The notes beneath the pieces were generated by a model that was not told the origin of the DNA, made no database searches, and saw only the letters and a program-made list of their open reading frames with translations. This document shows, one piece after another, positions 55,745 through 63,168 of a stretch of DNA of 64,000 nucleotides. Origin of the DNA: an uncultured Clostridia bacterium (GTDB lineage: Bacteria > Bacillota > Clostridia > Christensenellales > UBA1242); NCBI GenBank assembly GCA_930990975.1, contig CAKNRR010000004.1:62001-126000 (forward strand). Direction: 5' to 3'. The position numbers and the translations under genes are program-made. Position 1 is the stretch's first letter. Every line of letters starts with the position of its first letter.

Positions 55745-56227
55745 ATGATTTATAGAAAGGCGAGCATAGAAGATTTAGACAGAATTTGGGATAAAGATAT
55801 CCAAGATAACCAAGGGGATGGGAGATATATTGCATGGAAAAATGATTTTATCAAAGCAAATATTGAAAACAATATTGCAACCTTTGTTGCTATTGATAAA
55901 GAACCAGTTGGGCAAATATCTTTGGTTTTTAATCCAAACAACCTTAAGAGCGTAAACAATAAATTGCTTGCAAACAAAAAAGATATTGCAAATATGGCTA
56001 CATTTAGAATAGAAAAGTTCTATGAAGGACAAGGACATATCTCAAAACTTGTAAAACTTGCCGAAGATTATGCAAAGTCAAAAGGTATAACAAAATTGAC
56101 AATAGGAGTGGAGGCGAAGGAAACCAGAACTCTTGGCATATATCTTCACTGGGGATACAATAAGTTTATTTGCAGTGAAATTATTGACGGTGAACTTGTT
56201 TTGTTTTATTCAAAAAATTTGATTTAA
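55745..56227 (+). CDS. GNAT family N-acetyltransferase
   Basis: 160 residues from the ATG at 55745, with GGAAGGA upstream. FRIEKFYEGQGHISKLVKLAE (motif A, Q-G-x-G/I) at about 82-102, then IGVEAKETRTLGIYLHWGYNKF (motif B) near 120-141. Substrate unknown. Confidence 0.8.
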   Translation: MIYRKASIEDLDRIWDKDIQDNQGDGRYIAWKNDFIKANIENNIATFVAIDKEPVGQISLVFNPNNLKSVNNKLLANKKDIANMATFRIEKFYEGQGHISKLVKLAEDYAKSKGITKLTIGVEAKETRTLGIYLHWGYNKFICSEIIDGELVLFYSKNLI

Positions 56228-56289
56228 AAAATAAAATTAATTAAATAAATTTTAAAAATTCAAAATTAAATAATTAAATATATTTTTAT

Positions 56290-56320
56290 AAAAAATAGGA
56301 GAAAAATCCTATTTTTTTTA
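56290..56320. terminator. bidirectional terminator between convergent genes
   Basis: AAAAAATAGGA / TCCTATTTTTT stem; T tracts on both strands. Confidence 0.85.
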
Positions 56321-56369
56321 TTTTATTATTTATTTTTCAATTTTAATTTATTTTTTATTTTAAAATTTA

Positions 56370-58127
56370 TTATTTTTTAACTATTTTATATTTTTTATCT
56401 TGATAATAAGGAGAAAGTTCTGTCACAATCTTTGTTCCAATCAAAAATCTCCTTTTACAGTATTCTTGCAAGAGGGAGTAGTAAACAGGAATTCTTATAA
56501 AGTAAAAATCATCTGTAACTTGAATATTCTTTGCTGAGCAAAGATTCGACATAAGAGATTCATCAAGTATTCCTATTTTGTTTGGTGTTATACATCCAAT
56601 AAGTGTGTATAACTGATCAAAATTATTAATATTGTCAAAATCAATTCCAATTCCATAGGCATTATTTTTGATATAGCTTAGCAAGTTTTGAGAATTTTCC
56701 AAAGAGTCAACTGAATTGTTATATGAATTTACGATTTCGCCTTGATGTTCAATAGGAATTAAAAGTATATATGAATAATCGTAACAAAAGTCATTTACAA
56801 GTTTTTTGATTTTCTTTTTTATAAGTCTTATTGTGAAAGAATTGAAATAACTATAATTGTTTGTTACAATTTTCAAGTTATTATAGCCTACTCTTTTATA
56901 ATAGTGTTTCAATTTTTCTCCAACTTTTATAGGGAGCATTTCATCTACGGTTATGTCTTTATTGAAATTTGTCTTTTTACTTAAAATTTTTAAAGGTCCA
57001 CCAAAAACTTTTTCTGGACTCATTGCACAAGCATAATGAAGAGAGTTTGCGCTTGGCAAAGAATAATAAAATTTTGCAAGTTTTTGTCTTGTCAAAAATG
57101 GATTTTTATAAATGCTTTTTTCAAGATCATTCAAATTTTTCTCGCTTTCACTATCAAATATTTCGCCAAGGCCATTTTCCATTATGGATTTAAGATAAAT
57201 GGGATTGAAAGAATGTGTAACATAACCATGATTAATAACATTATCAAGAAGTTTTTTGCTGATGACCTTTTCGTCCTCAGTTTTTTCAACATATTTCAAT
57301 CCGTCAAAAACCAATTCTTTTGAAAGAAAGCTTTTGTCCGTATCAACATCATTCATTATTTTTAATAGAAAGTTATAAGAAATCCTTGAATCACGAGTGT
57401 AAAGATAATATAAAAGTACTCCAGCCATTTTAGTCACAACAATATCATAAGAGAAATCATTTCCCGCACTATCAAATAGTGCATCTTTAAAAATCTTTGA
57501 ACTAAAAATTGTGTTGAGTTGTTTTTCTAAAGAATAATTGTGTTGAGTAAGCTCTTCGGAAAATTTTGAGTATGCTTTGTCTAGTTTTTTCTTTTCTCGG
57601 TTACTAAGGTCGGTGAATTGTGCAATATTTTCAATGGTTGGTTTAGTATATTTGTTTTGCAAAAATTTCCTTACATTTTCAAGCAAATATAAATTGTATT
57701 CATTAATTTCTACACCGATATTGTTGTGTAAAAGCTCCAATATTTGCTTACTATTGTTAAAATTAGCATTCCATTTAATAGCTATATTATCTTGCAAAAA
57801 TCCCTGTAAGATTTCATCAGAATCATCAATTATAATTGGACATATAATTTTGTCAAGCACCCAAGATGCACCCATTTCATTCATGCAATAAGGACTTGAA
57901 TATAGATTTTTTGAGATAAGTAAAATCATTAGGTCGCACTTTGTGATTGCTTCTTTCGACGATGTTATAAAATTTTGTCCAAGTCTTGCACCATCTCTCA
58001 ACTTTGAGGAATAAAAAATGTTTTCTTCCTTTATTCCCATTTTTACAAAAGCATTACAAAGCAGTTCTCCTATTTTTTTATCTTTTGATGAGTGAGCAAT
58101 AAAAATTTTTTTCTTATTTTCTTTCAT
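56370..58127 (-). CDS. TIR-domain protein with possible ADP-ribosyltransferase-like C-terminal region
   Basis: 585 residues. N-terminal TIR domain about 7-135: KIFIAHSSKDKKIGELLCNA, SKLRDGARLG, and SSPYCMNEMGASW where Glu84 fits the catalytic Glu of NAD-cleaving TIRs. A helical linker follows (about 145-290). At 298-322 NHGYVTHSFNPIYLKSIMENGL has the H-x-T/S ... L-x-x-I-x-x-x-GL pattern that opens many ART folds (DarT-like). FYYSLPSANSLHYACAMSPE (353-372) fits the later Y-x-T/S ... A-x-x-YA ART strand. The rest is unassigned. Probable abortive-infection or signalling protein; the ART assignment is inference. AAGGA precedes the ATG. Confidence 0.78.
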   Translation of the reverse strand: MKENKKKIFIAHSSKDKKIGELLCNAFVKMGIKEENIFYSSKLRDGARLGQNFITSSKEAITKCDLMILLISKNLYSSPYCMNEMGASWVLDKIICPIIIDDSDEILQGFLQDNIAIKWNANFNNSKQILELLHNNIGVEINEYNLYLLENVRKFLQNKYTKPTIENIAQFTDLSNREKKKLDKAYSKFSEELTQHNYSLEKQLNTIFSSKIFKDALFDSAGNDFSYDIVVTKMAGVLLYYLYTRDSRISYNFLLKIMNDVDTDKSFLSKELVFDGLKYVEKTEDEKVISKKLLDNVINHGYVTHSFNPIYLKSIMENGLGEIFDSESEKNLNDLEKSIYKNPFLTRQKLAKFYYSLPSANSLHYACAMSPEKVFGGPLKILSKKTNFNKDITVDEMLPIKVGEKLKHYYKRVGYNNLKIVTNNYSYFNSFTIRLIKKKIKKLVNDFCYDYSYILLIPIEHQGEIVNSYNNSVDSLENSQNLLSYIKNNAYGIGIDFDNINNFDQLYTLIGCITPNKIGILDESLMSNLCSAKNIQVTDDFYFIRIPVYYSLLQEYCKRRFLIGTKIVTELSPYYQDKKYKIVKK

Positions 58128-58343
58128 GTCAATCCTTTTATTTGATTAAAATATATTATTAAAAAACAGAGGTTTGTTAATGTTTGGAACTTATAGTTTA
58201 AATTGCCTATCGTGAATAATTTAAAGTTAGACACAAAAATAAGCGATTTCATGCACTTAATTGTTGATTTAACTTTCTTTGATGGGTGATGTAGAAATAT
58301 AAAGGAAACTTATATTAAAAAACAGGTGATATTATGTTAAGTA

Positions 58344-58880
58344 TTAAAAATCACAGCCAAATTTTTTAAGTATATCTTCCAAGTACTCGTCTTTGTTGAA
58401 TTGATAATGAACAGCAGCTCTTTTTTCATTTATGTTTTGATTATAAAACTCATAAAACATATCATAATTTTCATCAACAGTTTTTTGAGGATTTCCGCGT
58501 AGAATCATTCTTCGTTTGATTTCTTCTCTCATGTGATTGCTAGGGAATACAAAACAATATTTAATATTGTTGTTGACAAAAAATTCTATAGATTCTTCGT
58601 GAGGTGCGGCAATCAATATTTTCCCTTCTCTATAAAACTTTTCAGCCTTTTCATAAAATGCCTTCATATATTCTTCTCTTGTTTGTCTTCTTGGGAAGGT
58701 CCTCTCGCCTTTTGTAGATTCAAGTTCTTCTCTGGAGATGTTTTCAGGGATAACATATTTAAGTTTTAATTTTAGTTCATCCATATCTACAAATTTTTCA
58801 GGATATTTGTCGCATAGATAACTTTTACCACAAGTAGGAGTTGCAACAATTGCTTCAAATTCAATACCATTATATTTCAT
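58344..58880 (-). CDS. P-loop kinase-like protein
   Basis: 178 residues. Walker A ATPTCGKS at residues 13-20 (A-x4-G-K-S), then FVDMDELK with an Asp pair typical of nucleotide-kinase-like P-loop proteins, IAAPHEE near 95 and a lid-like RREEIKRR/RMILRG segment. Resembles phage-encoded dNMP kinase-like proteins but substrate is unknown. Minus-strand promoter TTGACA (58915-58910), 16 bp, TATAAT (58893-58888). No Shine-Dalgarno, and the ATG lies seven bases after the -10 box, so a leaderless mRNA is likely. Confidence 0.72.
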   Translation of the reverse strand: MKYNGIEFEAIVATPTCGKSYLCDKYPEKFVDMDELKLKLKYVIPENISREELESTKGERTFPRRQTREEYMKAFYEKAEKFYREGKILIAAPHEESIEFFVNNNIKYCFVFPSNHMREEIKRRMILRGNPQKTVDENYDMFYEFYNQNINEKRAAVHYQFNKDEYLEDILKKFGCDF

Positions 58881-58887
58881 ATTACTT

Positions 58888-58915
58888 ATTATACATAGGT
58901 TTTCAATCTTGTCAA
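58888..58915 (-). promoter_or_regulatory. promoter of kinase-like gene, probably leaderless
   Basis: TTGACA (58915-58910), 16 bp, TATAAT (58893-58888). RNA start near 58881; ATG begins at 58880. Confidence 0.7.
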
Positions 58916-58967
58916 TAATATTTAAATATTAAAAAATAAAGGATAAAATATTTTTGTTTTTCAAAAG

Positions 58968-58997
58968 TTGACATTTAAGATGTATATATACTATAAT
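58968..58997 (+). promoter_or_regulatory. promoter for gene at 59018
   Basis: TTGACA (58968-58973), 18 bp, TATAAT (58992-58997). Confidence 0.75.
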
Positions 58998-59017
58998 TTT
59001 CAAAAGGAGGTTCCAAT

Positions 59018-59803
59018 ATGTTAACAGGCTCAGAAGAGATTGAAAAATATTTATATAAACATAAATCATGGGAAAATTGTGATGAATATGAAGATGGTAG
59101 TTATGGACCAGATGAATATCATGACCAAAGCTTTTATTATATTGGTAAGCATTCAACGATGAACTGTTGGAAACGCAGAGAGGTTTATCAACATGAGGAA
59201 GAAAATAATGAAACTTTACATCTTGAAATTTATGGGAAACTTCTCTATATTAAAAGCGGTAATTTGAAAGATATATTTGAATTGGCAAGAGCTGAAGATT
59301 ACGTTATATCAAGATTAAGAAAACTTGGAAAAGAGGAGGCTCTAAAGTCACCTTTATATGTTTTAAAACAAAAAATAGAGAATAATCTTAAAGATATATC
59401 TAAAGGAGAAACTGAAGGACTTAATTTTGATCTTAATAAAGAGTTAGGACAAAAAGCCTTAGAAGATATTAAAGAAATTGATGATAGAGGAATCGTTGAG
59501 GGTAAAATATATAGGGCAATTGAAGATGGACTTATTCCGCCTGAAACAATATTTAGAAAATATCCAAGAGATTTAAAGACTTTTGAGAAACGCCTCCCTA
59601 AAATATCAGATAGTTACAAAAAGTATATTGAATCATTAGAAAAAGAGGCAAGAGTTAAAAGTAGCGAACTTTATATTCTTTCGAAACGAGAAATTGTTAA
59701 CAAGTTGAAAGAAAAAATAAAAGATAATAAAGCACTTGCTAAAATTAATAAAAAACTTGAAAAGAAAGAACTTGAAGAATCAATTTACGAAGCAAAATTT
59801 TAA
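59018..59803 (+). CDS. hypothetical protein, paralogue of the next gene
   Basis: 261 residues, cytosolic. Variable N-terminal 90 residues, then a conserved block: AEDYVISRL (about 92-100), ALKSPLYVLKQKIENNL (about 108-124), the segment FDLNKELGQK, then IPPETIFRKYPRD (about 171-183) and a Lys/Glu coiled-coil tail ending ELEESIYEAKF. All these blocks recur at matching places in the gene at 60127. AAAGGAGG before the ATG. No named family recognised. Confidence 0.78.
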   Translation: MLTGSEEIEKYLYKHKSWENCDEYEDGSYGPDEYHDQSFYYIGKHSTMNCWKRREVYQHEEENNETLHLEIYGKLLYIKSGNLKDIFELARAEDYVISRLRKLGKEEALKSPLYVLKQKIENNLKDISKGETEGLNFDLNKELGQKALEDIKEIDDRGIVEGKIYRAIEDGLIPPETIFRKYPRDLKTFEKRLPKISDSYKKYIESLEKEARVKSSELYILSKREIVNKLKEKIKDNKALAKINKKLEKKELEESIYEAKF

Positions 59804-60074
59804 TATTATAGACTTTTTGACTATACAAAATATATTTAATACCAATATTTATTGAGGATAGGGTTTCTTCAATATTTTAGCGAAGAGGTCTATTGAAAGC
59901 AAACCGACAAAAGAAAGGTGTTTAGTAAATGATGCTGGATTACTGATTTGCATGATATAGTGGCAGAATATATCTTTTGATAAAATCGCAAGTCTTTTAA
60001 TCAAATTTAGTATAAAAATTAAATAAAGGCAGCTAACAATTTAAGTGTAGATGTTTTTTAAAAGAACCCAATAT
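59804..60074. other. intergenic stretch between the paralogues
   Basis: No gene or hairpin seen. The paralogous genes are therefore separately transcribed rather than an operon. Confidence 0.45.
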
Positions 60075-60103
60075 TGACAAACAGCAAAAATTGTATTATA
60101 ATA
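60075..60103 (+). promoter_or_regulatory. promoter for gene at 60127
   Basis: Perfect TTGACA (60075-60080), 17 bp, TATAAT (60098-60103). Confidence 0.9.
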
Positions 60104-60126
60104 TATCCAAATATAAGGAGGATTTT

Positions 60127-60924
60127 ATGGATAAAAATGCAAATAAAAGCAATTATTTAAATGGATTTGTGTTGGAAGAAAGTAATTGGATAACATCAGA
60201 CGGAGATCATTATCCAGATACAACACGCAATACTGAAACTCAATTTTTCACAGGGAAAAATTCTTCTATGTCCTTAAGATATGGGGGAGATTATTATGGC
60301 TTGAGTTTTGAAGATAAAACAGGCATAACAGTTAAATTTTATGATAAAAAAGGAAAAGCAAAAGAATATTTCTTTAAAATAGGACCAAATCTTGAAGATT
60401 TACATATGCTTGTTATGGCTGAGGATTATCTTGTTAGCAAAATTAATGAGCTTCCTAAAGACAAGGCATTAAAATCTCGTCTTTATGAATTAAAGAAAAA
60501 GGTTGAAAATAATTTGTCAAGAATGAAGAATGGGAAAACAGAAACTTTGGAATTTGATTTATTTGCTGAATTAGGAGATAAAATTTGTGATGAAATTTAT
60601 GGACAAGCTAAACTTGAAGTAGATATATATAAGCTTGTTAAGGAAGATAAAATTCCTCCTGAAACTAAGTTTAGAAAATATTCGAGAGATGCTGAGAAAT
60701 TTTATGAAGCTTTGCCTAAATTAGAGGAAAAATATCAAGCTCATAAAAATGCACTTGAAGAAAAAGCTCGCCTTAAAGAGGAGAGAAAAACCTTAAGACT
60801 TGCAAAGAAAGAAGCTCTCTTAAAGCAAAAAGAGTCTATAAAACAACAAAGAGCTGCTCAAAAAACTGCTAAAAAGAAAGAAAAAGAAGACTTAGATAAA
60901 TCAATTTATGGAATAGATTTGTAA
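60127..60924 (+). CDS. hypothetical protein, paralogue of the previous gene
   Basis: 265 residues from the ATG at 60127; AAGGAGG is correctly spaced, and an in-frame start at 60091 lies before the promoter's RNA start. Shares AEDYLVSKI, ALKSRLYELKKKVENNL, FDLFAELGDK and IPPETKFRKYSRD with its neighbour, and the ending LDKSIYGIDL. The C-terminal 60 residues are a very basic Lys/Gln/Arg coiled coil, suggesting nucleic-acid binding, though that is only inference. N-terminal 80 residues differ (GKNSSMSLRYGGDYYGLSFE). Confidence 0.8.
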   Translation: MDKNANKSNYLNGFVLEESNWITSDGDHYPDTTRNTETQFFTGKNSSMSLRYGGDYYGLSFEDKTGITVKFYDKKGKAKEYFFKIGPNLEDLHMLVMAEDYLVSKINELPKDKALKSRLYELKKKVENNLSRMKNGKTETLEFDLFAELGDKICDEIYGQAKLEVDIYKLVKEDKIPPETKFRKYSRDAEKFYEALPKLEEKYQAHKNALEEKARLKEERKTLRLAKKEALLKQKESIKQQRAAQKTAKKKEKEDLDKSIYGIDL

Positions 60925-60949
60925 TAAAATGATAAACTTAAAAATGAAC

Positions 60950-60980
60950 AAAAAACATTATAGAAATATAATGTTTTTTT
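60950..60980 (+). terminator. terminator after paralogue 2
   Basis: AAAAAACATTATA / TATAATGTTTTTT with T8. Confidence 0.9.
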
Positions 60981-61117
60981 TGTTTAAAATATGTAAGTTT
61001 TAAAATGTCTTTAATCTTTGTTTTCCGCTTTAGTATCTTTCGCTTAAAAGCGGTTGCCTAAAACCTATAATTTCCCCCATGATTTAAAAGATGTTTATAT
61101 AAATTGTTAATTTTTGT

Positions 61118-61146
61118 TTGACAGGATGTTTAATATTATGTATACT
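61118..61146 (+). promoter_or_regulatory. peroxiredoxin promoter
   Basis: TTGACA (61118-61123), 17 bp, TATACT (61141-61146). RNA start near 61153. Confidence 0.85.
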
Positions 61147-61155
61147 TAAAACATA

Positions 61156-61174
61156 AATGGAAATGATTTCCATT
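61156..61174. promoter_or_regulatory. Fur/PerR-type operator at the peroxiredoxin start site
   Basis: Perfect 9-1-9 inverted repeat AATGGAAATGATTTCCATT lying from about +4 to +22, where a bound repressor would block the polymerase. Half-site spacing equals that of Fur-family boxes. A Fur-family gene follows the peroxiredoxin gene. Confidence 0.75.
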
Positions 61175-61192
61175 AAGAAAAGGAGAATAATT

Positions 61193-61864
61193 ATGGAAGA
61201 ATATAGAAGAATGCCATTGATTGGCGATGATGCACCAAGTTTTACTGCAGTGACAACTCAAGGGACAATAAACTTTCCAGAAGATTATAAAGGAAAGTGG
61301 GTTATATTGTTTTCTCATCCTGCAGATTTTACCCCAGTTTGCACAACAGAATTTATGACTTTTGGTTCAATGATGGAAGAGTTTAAAGCTCTTAATACAG
61401 AACTTATTGGGTTGAGTGTAGATTCTTTATACTCTCACATTGCGTGGCTTAGAAAAATTCAAGAACTTGAATGGAATGGAAAAAAGCATATAGAAGTTAA
61501 GTTTCCATTGATTGAAGATATAAAGATGGAAATTGCAAATAAATATGGAATGATACAACCAGGACAATCTACAACTCAAGCTGTAAGAGCGGTGTTTATC
61601 ATAGACCCACAAGCAAAAATCAGAACTATTCTTTACTACCCACTTTCAACAGGGCGCAACTTTGATGAAATAAAGAGAATAATCATAGCTCTTCAAAAAG
61701 CAGATAAAGATGCTGTTGCGACTCCTGCTGATTGGAGACCAGGTGATGATGTGATTATTCCAACTGCTGGTTCATGTGGAGTGGCAAAGGAAAGAGTTGA
61801 AAGCACCGATCCTGACCAATATTGCCTTGATTGGTTTATATGTTTTAAAAGAGAGAAAAAATAG
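61193..61864 (+). CDS. peroxiredoxin, Prx6-like type
   Basis: 223 residues from the ATG at 61193 with AAAGGAG; an in-frame extension to 61157 would begin inside the operator. Peroxidatic Cys50 in FTPVCTTEF; the C-terminal part has CGVAKERV and a PDQYCLDWFICFKR ending like archaeal/Prx6 thiol peroxidases with further cysteines that can resolve the disulfide. Reduces peroxides with thiol donors in the cytosol. Its terminator overlaps the stop codon. Confidence 0.93.
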   Translation: MEEYRRMPLIGDDAPSFTAVTTQGTINFPEDYKGKWVILFSHPADFTPVCTTEFMTFGSMMEEFKALNTELIGLSVDSLYSHIAWLRKIQELEWNGKKHIEVKFPLIEDIKMEIANKYGMIQPGQSTTQAVRAVFIIDPQAKIRTILYYPLSTGRNFDEIKRIIIALQKADKDAVATPADWRPGDDVIIPTAGSCGVAKERVESTDPDQYCLDWFICFKREKK

Positions 61865-61886
61865 GCATATTGCCTATTTCTTTTTT
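61855..61886 (+). terminator. terminator after peroxiredoxin gene
   Basis: AAATAGGCA / TGCCTATTT stem, loop TAT, then T6. Confidence 0.85.
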
Positions 61887-61894
61887 AGTGTTTA

Positions 61895-61922
61895 TTGATT
61901 TTTTATAATTTTTATTTACAAT
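61895..61922 (+). promoter_or_regulatory. promoter of Fur-family gene
   Basis: TTGATT (61895-61900), 16 bp, TACAAT (61917-61922). Confidence 0.5.
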
Positions 61923-61938
61923 ATAGTAAGAGGCTAAA

Positions 61939-62337
61939 ATGAGAAACACATTGCAAAAAGAATTTGTATTGAATAATTTAAGTGATAGGCATGACCATCC
62001 ATCTGCTTATCAGATTTTTGATGACGCCAAAAAAGCGGATATTAAAATAGGTGTAACTTCAATATATAGAATTTTAAATCAGTTGATAGAAGACGAAAAG
62101 GTTTGCAAACTTATAACAAAAGATAATGTTGCACATTATGATTATATAAGGAATGATCATATTCATCTTATATGCAACAATTGTGGAAAAATTATAGATA
62201 TTCCAAAAAATAAAGTCTTTATAGATGATGTCAATAAAAACTTGCAAGGCTTTAAACTCAATATGCAGGATATAACTTTTTATGGAGAATGTGAGAATTG
62301 CAAAACTATTGTAAGCGACAAATATAAAAATAAATAG
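61939..62337 (+). CDS. Fur/PerR-family metalloregulator
   Basis: 132 residues. N-terminal winged helix (HPSAYQIFDDA, then GVTSIYRILNQLIEDEKVCKL), a His/Asp-rich regulatory site around DHIHLIC (73-79), and a structural zinc site with Cys79/Cys82 and Cys118/Cys121. The position directly after a peroxiredoxin gene, and the inverted repeat upstream of that gene, suggest a PerR role (peroxide sensing) rather than Fur, but the sequence alone cannot decide. AAGAGG before the ATG. Confidence 0.88.
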   Translation: MRNTLQKEFVLNNLSDRHDHPSAYQIFDDAKKADIKIGVTSIYRILNQLIEDEKVCKLITKDNVAHYDYIRNDHIHLICNNCGKIIDIPKNKVFIDDVNKNLQGFKLNMQDITFYGECENCKTIVSDKYKNK

Positions 62338-62495
62338 AATTGCCATATTAAAAAGATTACGATGTTTTGGTGACTGCCTTTATTATAAAAAGTTGAAAAT
62401 TTTTAATAAGGAAGAGTAAATTATTGTTTTTTACAGGGTGTTGACAATTTAATGTGCAAAAGGAAGAAAAATTTAAAATATTTAAAAATATATTC

Positions 62496-62527
62496 AAAAA
62501 AGCCACAATTTATGTTGTGGCTTTTTT
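62496..62527. terminator. bidirectional terminator
   Basis: AAAAAAGCCACAA / TTGTGGCTTTTTT, 6-base loop; overlaps the stop codon of the minus-strand pseudogene. Confidence 0.92.
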
Positions 62528-63078
62528 AGTTATATAAAAGTTTTAAGAAATTTTTTATTTTTTGCTTGTTTTGTTTTTTATAAACCAAATAAAAGGTTAC
62601 GGATGCGTCTTGGTCTAAAATGAGGATGCTGATTCTGTCAATATCGTTTTTTGTTTCTAATGACACATTTGTTGAAAAACTTGGGATAGATGAAGCGCTT
62701 ATTATTTCATGCAAATTATCCATTTCTTGAGGGAAAAACCTTGACTTTGGAAGATTTTTCGCAACTATGTCATCCCAAATGCCTAGATTGTTTGATACAA
62801 GAAAAGACTGCCCGTCAATTTCGCTAAAATGCACTCCGTCTTTCATTCCCGCAAGAAAATGAGTTTTTGGGTATAGTGATATATAAATTTTCTTTGAATG
62901 CTTTTTGGCAGACATAATTTTCTTTTTCAATGGGGTTTGAAACAAATATAAAGTCATATATATCATTATTTAATTTTTCTAAAAGACTCTCTTGACTTTC
63001 AATCTTTGTGATTATTTTTTTAGATTTGAAGAGTTTTTTCTTTTGGAATGAACAAATTGGAGATACAAAGTTGCCCAT
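62526..63078 (-). pseudogene. LysR-type substrate-binding domain, frameshifted and without HTH
   Basis: Two overlapping frames join into one domain. Frame 1 (63078 leftward) reads MGNFVSPICSFQ ... CQKAFKENLYITIPK; frame 2 continues THFLAGMKDGVHFSEIDGQ ... to the stop at 62526. Taking one T out of the T5 run at 62864-62868 restores ENLYITIPKTHFLAG, a smooth LysR effector domain of about 183 residues. The N-terminal HTH is missing upstream of 63078. Either a decaying regulator or a homopolymer sequencing error; absence of the HTH favours decay. Confidence 0.65.
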
Positions 63079-63168
63079 ATATTTAAAATTTTTTTATACT
63101 CCATGCTATAATGGAATTGTAAAAAATATAAATGTTTTTTATTTATTTTAAAAAAGCAAGGAGGATAT

